The notes under the pieces: model-generated | Told to the model about the DNA's origin: nothing | Database searches by the model: none | What the model saw: only the letters and a program-made list of their open reading frames with translations | Shown: piece after piece, positions 26,879-36,700 of the stretch | How positions within the stretch are numbered: the stretch's first letter is position 1 | Layout of the letters: the number at the start of each line of letters is the position of its first letter | Translations under genes and position numbers: made by a program | DNA from: Planctomycetota bacterium | GTDB lineage: Bacteria > Planctomycetota > Phycisphaerae > UBA1845 | DNA: 64,000 bases | Assembly (NCBI GenBank): GCA_024280855.1 | Contig: JAJRPG010000082.1 | Coordinates: 1 to 64,000 of the forward strand | Direction of reading: 5' to 3'

Positions 26879-27528
26879 AATATTTTTCTCTATTCACCTG
26901 ATAAGGTGGGGTACGTCCCGGCCCTTCGCCGCCCTATCCACTCTTCTCTTTGAATACGGCGACTTCCATTCCTACAGGCATCCCAAACAGCATCGCCGCA
27001 GTTTGGAATCGCAGCCTAGCTCAAGCACGCATCGCCAATCCTGAGACGCACCGCATGGCTATCCATAGTCATTGCAATCCTCATTCCAAACTGGTCAGAA
27101 CCAACGCCCGAATCGCTCAAATACCTTCAAAATCTCAGACTATTTTGTTTTATTAGCGGACTTAATTTTCCTGAATCCCTCAAGCTCGCCCAGCGGCGAG
27201 GTCAGCACACCAAACACGGCCCAAATCTTCGAGAATTTTGTGAAAAGATATTTCGGGAAAGCCCTGTGGCCCAACCACGACTTGATACCCGAAATGCGGC
27301 CAATATCTATCGTTCCGAGTCAGTTAGAACAACGCCCAAAAGGGGGCAAACACCTGCCAACAATACCCTCTATACACATCTATACCTAAGGAATGTCAAG
27401 AAGATAACCTGATCGGCACACAATCATCCTAACCTTATGCCACCAATAAAGTTACGAACGCATCATGGTGGCAAATCCCGAACGTGGCTAGCTAATTAAC
27501 CTGTTAGATGATTTTTACAAGGGACAAA
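26879..27528. other. 650-bp intergenic region upstream of the nitrate reductase-type operon
   Basis: No gene can be supported. The promoter of the operon starting at 26878 should be here, but I found no convincing FNR-type (TTGAT-N4-ATCAA) box. An open minus-strand frame of about 58 codons ends at 27140 and has a protein-like C-terminus (LGELEGFRKIKSANKTK), but it has no ATG start and no recognised family; it may be a gene relic. Confidence 0.4.
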
Positions 27529-28269
27529 TTAAGCCTGCGACGTATCTACAACTTCTTCATGGGCATCGAAGCCATACCGCCATCGAGCCAACCGCTCAGG
27601 TGAAATGCCCAACCAATACGCAGCAATAATGGCTTGATTTCGTAGCGTCGTCCGCCATATGCCTTCTGACTCCCAGCGCCGTGAAGATGTGATAACGCTC
27701 GACCCAGCTATGTAAATTTTTCCAAGTTTTCGCAATCGGCGGGCGAATACAAAATCTTCCATCACCGGCAACGCAGGAAAACCGCCAAGCTGGTGAAATG
27801 TTCCTGCCTTCACAAAAATAGCTTGGTCCCCGTATGGCAGCTGCAGCCACCGCGATCGATAGTCAACCATTTTTTCTATCAAACGATAAGCCCGCTTTTG
27901 TGAATCTATTCGCAACCGAAAAGCCCCCGCCACGACGCCAGGCCGATTCAATACATCCTCAATCTCATGCTCAAATCCACATTGTAATTGTGAGTCAGCA
28001 TGAATAAACAATAGTGAATCGCCAGTAGCCGCCGCCGCCCCGGCATTTAACTGGCAACCTCGGCTAGGCTCAGATACGACGACCTTAGCGCCATGCGCTC
28101 GAGCAATAGCCTCCGTATCGTCATCACTCTGGCCATCAACCACGATGATTTCCCGGATATTTGCCGTAGTCAATCCCTTGAGCGTCCCAGAAAGCACGCC
28201 GCTCTCATTCCTCGCTGGAATTACGATTGACAAATCTACGCCCAAAATTCGATCCTTATCGAAAACCAC
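27529..28269 (-). CDS. Family 2 glycosyltransferase, TIGR04283-like
   Basis: 246 residues with LSIVIPARNESGVL, VVDGQSDDDT and IHADSQLQ, the nucleotide-sugar and metal-binding pattern of GT2 enzymes; the D-x-D equivalent is HAD in IHADS. MEDFVFARRLRKLG and the preceding GGFP region fit the family called rSAM/selenodomain-associated transferase 2 (TIGR04283), later linked to arsenosugar synthesis. The translation starts at GTG 28269. The usual partners are not in the window. The family's association with selenium-related genes is a mild contextual note for the UGA-containing DUF3179 gene 1.7 kb away. Confidence 0.85.
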   Translation of the reverse strand: MVFDKDRILGVDLSIVIPARNESGVLSGTLKGLTTANIREIIVVDGQSDDDTEAIARAHGAKVVVSEPSRGCQLNAGAAAATGDSLLFIHADSQLQCGFEHEIEDVLNRPGVVAGAFRLRIDSQKRAYRLIEKMVDYRSRWLQLPYGDQAIFVKAGTFHQLGGFPALPVMEDFVFARRLRKLGKIYIAGSSVITSSRRWESEGIWRTTLRNQAIIAAYWLGISPERLARWRYGFDAHEEVVDTSQA

Positions 28270-28497
28270 TGATCCCGAGTCGCCATGTTCGCCACAGAAA
28301 AACCTTGTAAATATCGGCCCTCCACCGTTGATAGATGAACAGAATAAGGCGAATCATTGCGAAAAACAGTTGTCGCGGCAGGATAACGGTTTTTCTGCAA
28401 TAGACCGAATCATTCTGGAATGTAGACATTGATAGGTCAGTTGCCTTATAACTGCTAATATAATCGTCACCGTGAAGCGTGATCACGAAGCGACGAA

Positions 28498-29130
28498 TTG
28501 ACCAAGTTAGTGCCCAATGGGAGGCATTCGATACGCTATGAGCAGGAGTCTAAAAGCTTGAAGACAAAGCACTCACGCTCGGAATTCCTTGAGCTATTGG
28601 AGCCTATCAAAGATCAATTGTATCGCTACGCCCACAGGGCGACATGGCAGGTGGACGACACCGCTGATGCCATACAAGAAGCCGTGATGACTGCTTGGAA
28701 ATCGTTCTCTCGTTACCAACCCGGGACCAATTTTCGAGCGTGGATTTTTCAGATACTGGTATTCACAATCTACCGATTTAACAAACAGTCGGTAAGACAC
28801 CGCAGTGTCGCATTGGATGATATCGGCGATGATTTTCAGGTGACGATGGACCAGGAAGAATCCTGGTCATACCTGCTCGATCATCCAGATAAACTCCGGG
28901 AGCTTTTGGATGATCGACTCGTCGCAGCCTTGGAGCAGCTAGGTCAGGACGAACGGCAGTGCATACTGCTTAGACTATTAGAAGATTTTTCATATAAAGA
29001 AATCGCCAACATGATGAATATTCCGCTAGGGACCGCGATGTCTCATGTATATAGAGCCAGAAAAAAGTTGCGGCAAACATTAGCCTCACTAAATATGGAA
29101 AACCGCCGAGCCAAGGAGAAGGCATCATGA
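28498..29130 (+). CDS. ECF-type RNA polymerase sigma factor
   Basis: About 210 residues. Region 2 (LYRYAHRATWQVDDTADAIQ..., FRAWIFQI) and region 4 (ALEQLGQDERQCILLRLLED, FSYKEIANMMNIPLGT) are clear. There is no ATG near the N-terminus; TTG 28498 is the longest start and GTG 28510 or TTG 28558 are alternatives. The stop overlaps the anti-sigma gene by 4 bases. A TATAAT at 28459-28464 lies upstream, but I see no good -35 for it. The regulon is unknown; the DUF3179 gene just downstream is a candidate member. Confidence 0.9.
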   Translation: MTKLVPNGRHSIRYEQESKSLKTKHSRSEFLELLEPIKDQLYRYAHRATWQVDDTADAIQEAVMTAWKSFSRYQPGTNFRAWIFQILVFTIYRFNKQSVRHRSVALDDIGDDFQVTMDQEESWSYLLDHPDKLRELLDDRLVAALEQLGQDERQCILLRLLEDFSYKEIANMMNIPLGTAMSHVYRARKKLRQTLASLNMENRRAKEKAS

Positions 29131-29894
29131 AATGCCACGAAGCTCAGAAATTTTTCAGTCCGTATCTGGACTCAGAGCTGGACCAAACCAAAACCTTTGA
29201 GGTTAGTCAACACTTACAAAGCTGCGAAGCTTGCGCGCATCGCTTTGAAGCAGAACGTCGCGCCGACAATCTCATGGCTGAATCGCTTGCCCAAGGTTCG
29301 ATGCCCAAGCAGACATGGTCGCGCATCCAAACCACAGTCGCTCATCCATCCTGGTTACAGCGATTAGTCTCACCGCGCAGCTTAGCCCTAGCCGCCTGCC
29401 TGGCACTGGCCCTTACGGCCTTGATGATGAGTCCTCGAAACACTGTGCAAGCGCAGCCCTGGCTGGTTTCCGAATTAGCCAGAGTTTCCCAAACCGCGAC
29501 AACATTTCCTGTTACATCAAAACCGTCAGACGAATCACAACGCGAGATACTCACACGATTTGGCATTTCATTTGAAAGCCTCACGCCCGAAGCCATGCGA
29601 CCTCACGGAAATTTTGAACTGGTCTCCATCGTAACCAAGCAAGACAATAAGGGCCAAAACTACTACGAAGTCAGACTTAACTGCTGCAACCACCCCGTAC
29701 TCTTAGCCATCACCGATTCAAACACCCCGTTGATGCCCGCACCTTTCGCGGACATCCCCGAAGAAGCCCTCGGTGCCAGCGTCATCATTGGCAATACCCA
29801 CTTAGCCGAGCGAAATACTGGCGCGTTCATAGTCGCCGCAGCCTCAACGCACCATATCAACCACTTATTAAACAGAATGGTGTCTGCGGATTAA
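29127..29894 (+). CDS. Zinc-finger anti-sigma factor
   Basis: 255 residues. The N-terminus CHEAQKFFSPYLDSEL and HLQSCEACAHRFE give the HxxxCxxC zinc-binding anti-sigma motif, which holds ECF sigma factors inactive. A membrane helix follows at about residues 85-102 (LALAACLALALTALMM), then an extracytoplasmic domain of about 150 residues without a family I recognise. It is translationally coupled to the sigma factor by an ATGA overlap. Confidence 0.88.
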   Translation: MKCHEAQKFFSPYLDSELDQTKTFEVSQHLQSCEACAHRFEAERRADNLMAESLAQGSMPKQTWSRIQTTVAHPSWLQRLVSPRSLALAACLALALTALMMSPRNTVQAQPWLVSELARVSQTATTFPVTSKPSDESQREILTRFGISFESLTPEAMRPHGNFELVSIVTKQDNKGQNYYEVRLNCCNHPVLLAITDSNTPLMPAPFADIPEEALGASVIIGNTHLAERNTGAFIVAAASTHHINHLLNRMVSAD

Positions 29895-29957
29895 TAAAAT
29901 CGAGCCGCACGCTTCAGCTTGCGCGGACTTTAGATTTATGTAAGGCCCAACAAGTAA

Positions 29958-30776
29958 ATGACACCATCCCGACACAAAAATCGATTAGCGTGGTGCTGCG
30001 TCATACCTATTGTTGGATTATCCTTCCTTCTGCTTTATCGCTCTGTTAGCTCTAACACCGCCGACATCATGTTCCAACTGTCTCACGGGCAGCATACCCA
30101 ACCCGCCGATGTATTCCTGAAATACTATTTCGACGGCGACAAACAATACCTTTGGGCCATCGGGCCTAAAGTGCCTGATGACCCTTCTTCCGAATGGTTT
30201 GATATGACAGGCTCTCCGCTTGATCTGAAGAAAATCAATCATGGCCTGGGACGTGACGACATTCCCGCTATCGACAATCCGTTTTTCGTCACGCCAGACG
30301 ATAAGCGACTATTAAATAAATGGTCTAAGTACATCAAAGATAGCAGCGACGAACTGCCGGTCGTCGGATATGTACACAACGGCGTCGCCCGCGCTTACCC
30401 ACTACACATTTTATACCGACACGAGTTAGTCAACGACACCGTTGGCGGAAAGCCCGTCACCATAGGCTGGTGACCACTCGCCGGTTTGTCCGTCGTGTAC
30501 GGACGTCAGGTCAATGGCCAAACCACAACTTTTGGCACGACGGGGTACACCTACAACAATCTATTTCTACTCTACGATAGACTTACGGAATCGGTATGGT
30601 ATCCCATGCAAGACGGCTCCATCGACGGCATCGGCGGGTCACAACTAGGCCAGCGCATAACTTTCATTGAAGAACCGCCAATCGTTTCTCTAAAACAATG
30701 GCGCGAGCTACATCCTGAAACTATGGTTCTGCTAGACGACGCAGCATCCGTCATTCCCGCGAAGGCGGGAATCTAG
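29958..30776 (+). CDS. DUF3179 protein with in-frame UGA at the conserved Cys (candidate selenoprotein)
   Basis: A secreted or membrane-anchored protein of the DUF3179 family, function unknown. Residues 1-30 are a signal or anchor. IPAIDNPFFV, ARAYPLHILYRHELVND and GGKPVTIGW are family motifs. TGA at 30471-30473 (codon 172) interrupts the frame, which continues in phase as PLAGLSVVYGRQVNG to 30776. In the family this stretch reads VTxxCPLxGxxxVxxR, so the TGA replaces the conserved Cys. A stem-loop follows at 30488-30504. If UGA is not read as selenocysteine the gene is a nonsense-mutated pseudogene. The C-terminus ends in a repeat (SVIPAKAGI), so it is also shortened compared with the family. 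Confidence 0.7.
30471..30504 (+). promoter_or_regulatory. Candidate bacterial SECIS element after in-frame UGA
   Basis: UGA at 30471-30473 is followed after 14 bases by a perfect 6-bp stem GTCCGT (30488-30493) and ACGGAC (30499-30504) around a 5-nt loop CGTGT. A flanking T-G wobble extends it to 7 bp. The apical loop begins 20 bases after UGA and has G as its second base, which fits the loose bacterial SECIS rules (short stem, loop about 16-37 nt from UGA, G in the first two loop positions). The fit is suggestive, not proof. Confidence 0.5.
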
Positions 30777-31034
30777 CGCGTTGCCAACTTCAGCCGGGTG
30801 TGTGACAGCTTTGGCAAGCATCTTTCAGCGCACAGGGCGCGAGCCCTGTGGCCATCCTGGTGTCGCGGAAGCGCTATGCTTGTACTCATCCGTGTCCGCA
30901 GGCTTGCGCCCACGGCTCTGATACCGCGTACCGCTGTCATGGTGGAATCGATACACCCGTCAAAACTGTCACACACCCACTTCAGCCCAAGACTGAATTC
31001 CAGCTCCCGATGTACTTCGGGATGGGAATGACGG
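30748..31034. repeat. 287-bp composite inverted-repeat element (MITE/REP-like)
   Basis: The ends are inverted 11-mers: CCGTCATTCCC (30748-30758) and GGGAATGACGG (31024-31034). The left end forms ATTCCCGC-GAAG-GCGGGAAT (30753-30772). Inside are a perfect hairpin CACAGGGC-GCGA-GCCCTGTG (30831-30850) and an inverted pair of about 20 bp with two mismatches (30796-30815 against 30959-30978). It encodes no transposase. It supplies the last codons and stop of the DUF3179 gene. It accounts for most of the gene-free stretch 30777-31100. Confidence 0.65.
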
Positions 31035-31100
31035 GAAATAAAGTCCCCAATAGATTTTCTCAATAACGCCTTATCGTTTGAATCGAAATCTCGAACAACC

Positions 31101-32111
31101 TCAAATGACAACTTGTTCACGCAGCACTATCGTGCCTGAAATCATTAATAGACCTACCATGACTATCACACCCCAGGTTGAGACAGCCGGTACATCCGTA
31201 GTCGGAAACACAAATTTCTGCACGCGAAAATTACTCGAGTCAGAAACATACACGACGCCATTCGCCCCAGGCCTTATCGCGTACGGCAAGTTAAACTGGC
31301 TCTCCCCGCTGCCAAATGCTCCCCAGGAGGAAAGAAAAACACCCGTGTTGGAAAACTTCTGCATACGATGCGCGTTTCTGTCGCTTACATAAACGTTACC
31401 AAATTCATCAGTAGCTAAGCCGCGTGGAAAATTGAACTGACCATCAGCGACACCAGCCGACCCCCATGAAGTAATAAACACGCCATCGTTCGTAAACTTT
31501 TGTATTCGTGGACTACTGTCACCAACAAAAACATCACCATTGCCGTCCACAGCTACGCCGTTCGTCCCGGTAAATTGGCCATCGCCAGTCCCCAAAGTTC
31601 CCCAAGCCAGGAGGAACGTACCGTTGCTGTCAAACTTTTGCACGCGATTTTGATCTCTGTCAGCCACGAATACATTTCCGTTTCCATCAACAGCCAGTCC
31701 GTGATTGTGCGAAAACTGACCATCCCCATTTCCAGCCGACCCCCATGTCGTGATGAATACACCACCACTGGTAAACTTTTGAACACGATTGTTGCCAGTC
31801 TCTGAGATATACAAATTACCCTGCGGACCAATCCCCACGCCGTGCGGATGAATAAATTGGCCAGGCGCAGAACCAAAACCTCCCCACTTCATAATAAACG
31901 TACCATCGCTCGTAAATTTCTGAACGCGATGATTGAGCGTATCAACCACATACACGTCACCAGCGTCATCAACCACAATACCGTGCGAACCGCCGAATTG
32001 ACCATCTCCTGTACCATTAGTCCCCCATTCAAGCACAAAAGTGGGAGGATTAGTCTGGGCAAGGCCCTGACTGGAAACTACCGCTACAATCAATACAAAT
32101 ATCCATTTCAT
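31101..32111 (-). CDS. Secreted NHL-repeat beta-propeller with IPTL-CTERM-like tail
   Basis: About 336 residues. MKWIFVLIVAVVSSQGLAQ is a signal peptide. Six repeats of about 47 residues with GDGQF...HG(I/L)AVD..GNVYV.D..N.RVQKF make an NHL propeller, a likely extracellular binding scaffold. The end VPAVSTWGVIVMVGLL followed by a basic residue resembles the IPTL-CTERM sorting signal. ATG 32111 has a GGGGAG site seven bases upstream. Its tail matches in type that of the giant protein at 33757. Confidence 0.88.
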   Translation of the reverse strand: MKWIFVLIVAVVSSQGLAQTNPPTFVLEWGTNGTGDGQFGGSHGIVVDDAGDVYVVDTLNHRVQKFTSDGTFIMKWGGFGSAPGQFIHPHGVGIGPQGNLYISETGNNRVQKFTSGGVFITTWGSAGNGDGQFSHNHGLAVDGNGNVFVADRDQNRVQKFDSNGTFLLAWGTLGTGDGQFTGTNGVAVDGNGDVFVGDSSPRIQKFTNDGVFITSWGSAGVADGQFNFPRGLATDEFGNVYVSDRNAHRMQKFSNTGVFLSSWGAFGSGESQFNLPYAIRPGANGVVYVSDSSNFRVQKFVFPTTDVPAVSTWGVIVMVGLLMISGTIVLREQVVI

Positions 32112-32209
32112 GCTATCGCTCCCCAAGACAACTTCAAATATCGCGGAGTAATTTGGCCCGCTCTAAGTCATCAGCCTACCAAACCGAACATTATGAATCA
32201 ATAAAAAAA

Positions 32210-33439
32210 TTACAGAGATGATTCGCTATGCACTTTTTCAAGTACAGCTACAACTTGCGCGCCGAGGTTGTCTCGTGAGAATTTGTCTTGGGCCAGCTTT
32301 CGCGCATTTAACCCCATCTGCGCTAGCCGCTGCTTGTCGTCTCGCATTCGAACAATCGCATTCACAAAAGCCTTGGGATCATTAGGATTTACGGCCAGGC
32401 CGCAGTCACACTCTTTAATCATATCCGCAAGCCATCCGGGATAATTATTCAACACCGGCAAGCCACTGGCGAGATAATCAAAAAACTTGTTTGGAGAAGT
32501 GCCATAATAAAACGAAGGGATATTGCTCAAAATCATCATGCCGACATCCATCTGCGGCAAAAGCTTAGCTAGCTCCTGCTTGGGCATGGAGTCTATCCAG
32601 CTAATATAATCATCAAGTTTTTCCGTTTTCGACCGGGCGACAAGACGCTGCTTTTGGTTGCCCTGCCCAATGAAAATAAAACGCACGTTGGAAATGTTGC
32701 GTCGTTTAATTTCGGCGACTGCGTCCAACACCGCATCAAGACCATTGGCTAATCCATGCGCGCCGGTAAAGACCAAACGAAATTCTTCAGGCGAACCGTA
32801 ACGCGCGTCTTGCGGCTTTGCATCAGTTGGCTGGAATAAATCCATGTCAGCGCTATTGGGAATAATTGAAACCTTTTGCTCGGATGCGCCAGCGCGACAA
32901 ACACCCTCTTTAATACCGGGGGCTAACGCGATAATATGTTTCGCTGCCCGGTATATTTTTCGTTCCAATCTTCGGGCATACCAAACCAGCGCGGGATTCT
33001 TCAAAACGCCCATAGCTATCGGCAACTCAGGCCAAAGATCGCGCACTTCAAACACAAAAGGAACGCCTATCTTTTTCGCGCCCTTCATCCCCGGAATCCC
33101 CACAGTCAGCGGGGTGGATGAAGCGAAAACGAGATCAGCATCAAGTTGGGACACAACTTTTGTCGCGCCCCGTGCGAACTTTAAGAAAGATGCAATGCGC
33201 TGCATAAAAGACATTTGGTTGCCATAAGAAACCGCGATTTGCTTAATAGAGATTCCATCTATGTCATATGACGAAACCGGATCACTCGACACATCAGCCT
33301 GATGCCCCACGGCGTAGTTTCCGCAGATCATGGTGACACGATGCCCGGCTTCGATCAGACGGCGGCTCATCTCGTAAGACCGCGTCCCCGTCGCCCCCTG
33401 CTTGGTTGAAAAGTGCTGGTGTATATAGGCTATGTGCAT
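32210..33439 (-). CDS. Family 4 glycosyltransferase
   Basis: 409 residues with the GT-B fold of GT4 enzymes. The N-terminal domain begins MHIAYIHQHFSTKQGATGTRSYE; the C-terminal domain has FTGAHGLANGLDAVLDA and the donor-binding stretch FFDYLASGLPVLNNYPG, although the usual E-x7-E first Glu is replaced (SPNKFFDYLASG). It transfers a sugar from a nucleotide donor, probably for exopolysaccharide or glycan. No other polysaccharide genes adjoin it, apart from the separate asparagine synthetase at 42346. Confidence 0.9.
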   Translation of the reverse strand: MHIAYIHQHFSTKQGATGTRSYEMSRRLIEAGHRVTMICGNYAVGHQADVSSDPVSSYDIDGISIKQIAVSYGNQMSFMQRIASFLKFARGATKVVSQLDADLVFASSTPLTVGIPGMKGAKKIGVPFVFEVRDLWPELPIAMGVLKNPALVWYARRLERKIYRAAKHIIALAPGIKEGVCRAGASEQKVSIIPNSADMDLFQPTDAKPQDARYGSPEEFRLVFTGAHGLANGLDAVLDAVAEIKRRNISNVRFIFIGQGNQKQRLVARSKTEKLDDYISWIDSMPKQELAKLLPQMDVGMMILSNIPSFYYGTSPNKFFDYLASGLPVLNNYPGWLADMIKECDCGLAVNPNDPKAFVNAIVRMRDDKQRLAQMGLNARKLAQDKFSRDNLGAQVVAVLEKVHSESSL

Positions 33440-33756
33440 TCTACATATCTCATTCTTCGATTACACTGCGCTCCCCTCTGTTGATCGACGCGAACCGCGT
33501 GCTTACTCCACTTTGCGACAACCCTGAGCAGATTATCGGAAGATAAGTCGTACTGAAATCTCCCGGTAAAATCCAGCCCTAACGGAATTCGTCCTATTTA
33601 CATAAGGGATATATTTTTTAATTACTTGTTTCCTGCGTCCAATCAACACCCTATAATAAACGTCGCTTGGGAAACTCAGAGGTTCGGTCAAATAGGCCGA
33701 CAAATCTTTTGGACGCACACAGGGGACGATGGTGAACAATCTACGGATATACACAA
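33440..33756. other. Intergenic region with a possible promoter for the giant secreted protein
   Basis: The 317 bases between divergent genes hold no gene. TATAAT at 33652-33657 on the + strand is a perfect -10 hexamer about 100 bases before the start at 33757, but the only nearby -35-like TTGTTT (33626-33631) is 20 bases away, so the promoter call is weak. Confidence 0.3.
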
Positions 33757-36700
33757 GTGCCTAAATACTCAACGCTTACTTACTCTCATACTCGGCTATT
33801 GTTAGTCGTAGCCTGTTGCGTTTTGTTAATGGGAACGCTTCCTGCTTACGCGCAAAGTATTGGCCCTACTTCATTACGGATCATTGTTGTTGACACAGAC
33901 CAGACCGTTATTCCCGACGCAAAGGTTGGCCTTCGATCACGAGAAGGCCTCGTCATAGAAACATTTGAACTCGCAGAAGGCGCATCTTTTTTCAAACCAA
34001 TCGCGTCTGGTCAAACGGGATTATTCATACAGCTACCTGGGAAATCGCTAATCGAAACCTCCGTGCTGCTTCCGCCGACACCGCGCACCATGATGATCGT
34101 CAGGGTAAAAGACAACCAGGCGTTTGCTGAAATAGTTGATACTCAAACGTTTCTAGCCATGACCCAGGCGGGGCAACGTCGTCCACTTTCGATTGGCACT
34201 GTGGTGATTGCGTCTGGGCTTATCGCACCTGATGGCCAGGGTTTTGATAAACCAACCGGCAGTGGAAATTTCAACAGTGACGGGTTTGACGTGTTGAGAT
34301 TGCCCGCTACTGAGGTTGATACGTTTGGGGCTTGTTGCGACGATCAGTTGCTCACCTGCGAAGATTGCGTACTCAGTACAGACTGTTTCACGAGATTCAT
34401 GGCTAATACCAGTTGCGATACACTTGATCCACCATGCGGAGCAGTCATCGGCGCATGTTGCGCGATACTAGGTGGTTCGTGTACACTCAACACACCAATC
34501 GCGTGCGTAAATTCTGGGGGTATATACGGCGGTGATTTCACTACATGCTCAGACGGCACCTGTGCGTGCGCATTGGCCTGCCCAAGCGGTGCAGCCACTG
34601 AAGCAGAGCCAATTTGCAGCGACGACTATGATGACACGATCAATACCGGATGCAATGACGTATTTAATATTCCCACGCTGCCTATCAACGCCAACGGTAC
34701 AGTCTGCGGAACCGCAGGCACTTTTCGGGCTTCGATTGATTGCATGATTGACGAAAACTGCGCCCAAGGCCGATGCGTCGATGGCCTATGCGAAGACGTA
34801 TTCATCACCCAACGTGACACCGACTGGTACTCGTTCACATTGACAGAAGATATGCAATTTTCCATACAACTAGAAGCAGAGTTTCACAATGATAGGTTCA
34901 TCTTCAATGCAACATCAGACTGCTCTAATTTATCAACGGCGGCGCCTCGCATCAGCTCCCCGTCTTGTGGCATAGTCGATCGTTCTTACTGCCTACCAGC
35001 GGGCGACTACTTCATCGCCATTGCCCCAACGGAATTTACCGGCGTCCCCTGCGGCAGCGACTACATACTAACAACCTCCGCATCACCCTGCCTCACCGGG
35101 GCATGTTGCACGCCCGATGGCCAATGCCTGGATAATGTCAACGAACTAACCTGCGCAGCATCACAAGGCCTATGGCAAGGAGCTGCGACAACTTGCCAAG
35201 CGGTCAATTGCCCATCACCGCCGAGCAATGACTCTTGTAGCACGGCTGAGATTCTAACAATTGGCGACCGTGTCTTTGGCAATAACTTTGCAGCATCAAG
35301 TGATAATGCTCCTGTCTGCGACACAGATTCTCCCGGTGCTGGCGTGTGGTATTCTATCGTTGGAACGGGGAACACGATTTCTATATCAACATGCAACCCA
35401 GGCACAGACTTTGATACGTCACTACAAGTTTTCTGCGACTGCGGACCAGCCGGATGCGTGATTGGCAACGATGATGCCCAAGCCGCGAATAACGCTTGTA
35501 ACCTTGGCGGTGTCAACAGCAAAGCCGCGACTTCCTTTTGCACTATCGCTGGACAAGTTTACTACATTCATGTGGGCGGATTCATCGACGGACAAGGTGT
35601 TGTCGCTACGGGCAATTTTGAATTAACCATTACTGACGACGCGATGACATGCAATAACGCCAAACCATGCACCGGCGCTTGTTGCGACGGCGTAAGCTGC
35701 CTTGGAAACATGAGCGACACGGATTGCCAAGCAAGCAGCGGGACTTGGTTTCGCGGCGAAGATTGCAGCCAATTCTCCTGCCCCGGGCCTTTGCCCGATT
35801 CTTGTATTAGCGCAACTTTGATTACAAACCTGCCAGCCGAAATCACAATTAATAATAGTGCCGCATTAGCTGATGGACTTAGCGGTAGTTGCGATAAGTT
35901 TACTCCCACAGCATCAGGACTCATGCAAAATGACTTATGGTTTACTTGGCAGGCGACGCAATCATGCACAGCCGTTGTGAAGGCGACTCCGATTGATGGG
36001 AATTACGACCCAATAATTGCCATTCGTGACGCATGTATCGCGGGGCAGGAAGTAACTTGTCGAGACAGCGGCGATGTTGGCCAATCCGAAACCGTTGCAT
36101 GGTCAGCTATTGCGGGCACGACCTATTACATCCAAGTCGGCGAGACCGGCGACTTCGCAGGCGGCGGGCTAACTCGATTCGAGTTTAATTGCACCAATGA
36201 GACAGGCGCCTGCTGCCTCGACGATGGCACTTGCTCCATGATCGACCAAGCGTCGTGCCAATCTTCTTTAGGCGCATACCAAGGTGATGGCGTAACATGC
36301 CAGGTAAATACTTGCCCATCTCCCCCATCAAACGATGACTGCAGCGCAGCCATTGGCCCACTGACGATCCCATCCGACACGCCTGCCGCAAACGATTTAG
36401 CCACCGACGATGGCCCGGACTGCATCGACGGCGTCGGCGAACTGCCGCTTAGCGTTTGGTACACCGTTGTAGGAACAGGCAACACCATCAAGACCTCGGT
36501 GTGCGACTTCGAGGGTAGTAACGATGACACTTCCATCGTCGTCTTTTGCCGCGATTGCGATAATCCAATATGCATAGCCTCAAACGAAGACGGGTGTGGC
36601 AGCGGCGAAGGGTTACGCTCGACTGTTGATTGGTGTTCTACCGCAGGGACCACCTATTGGATTGGCGTAGGTAGCCGATTCGGAGTCGTTGGCGACTTCA

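Noticed and set aside
27072-27389. A + strand ORF of 105 codons in the gap before 27529
   Set aside because: No ribosome site, no domain, atypical composition; probably a chance open frame.
30471-30473. The TGA as a simple nonsense mutation or sequencing error
   Set aside because: Not fully excluded. I kept selenocysteine as the leading reading because the stop falls exactly on the family Cys, the frame and motifs are intact afterwards, and a fitting stem-loop follows.
30773-31120. A minus-strand ORF of 115 codons
   Set aside because: It is largely the translation of the inverted-repeat element (30748-31034) and has no family resemblance.
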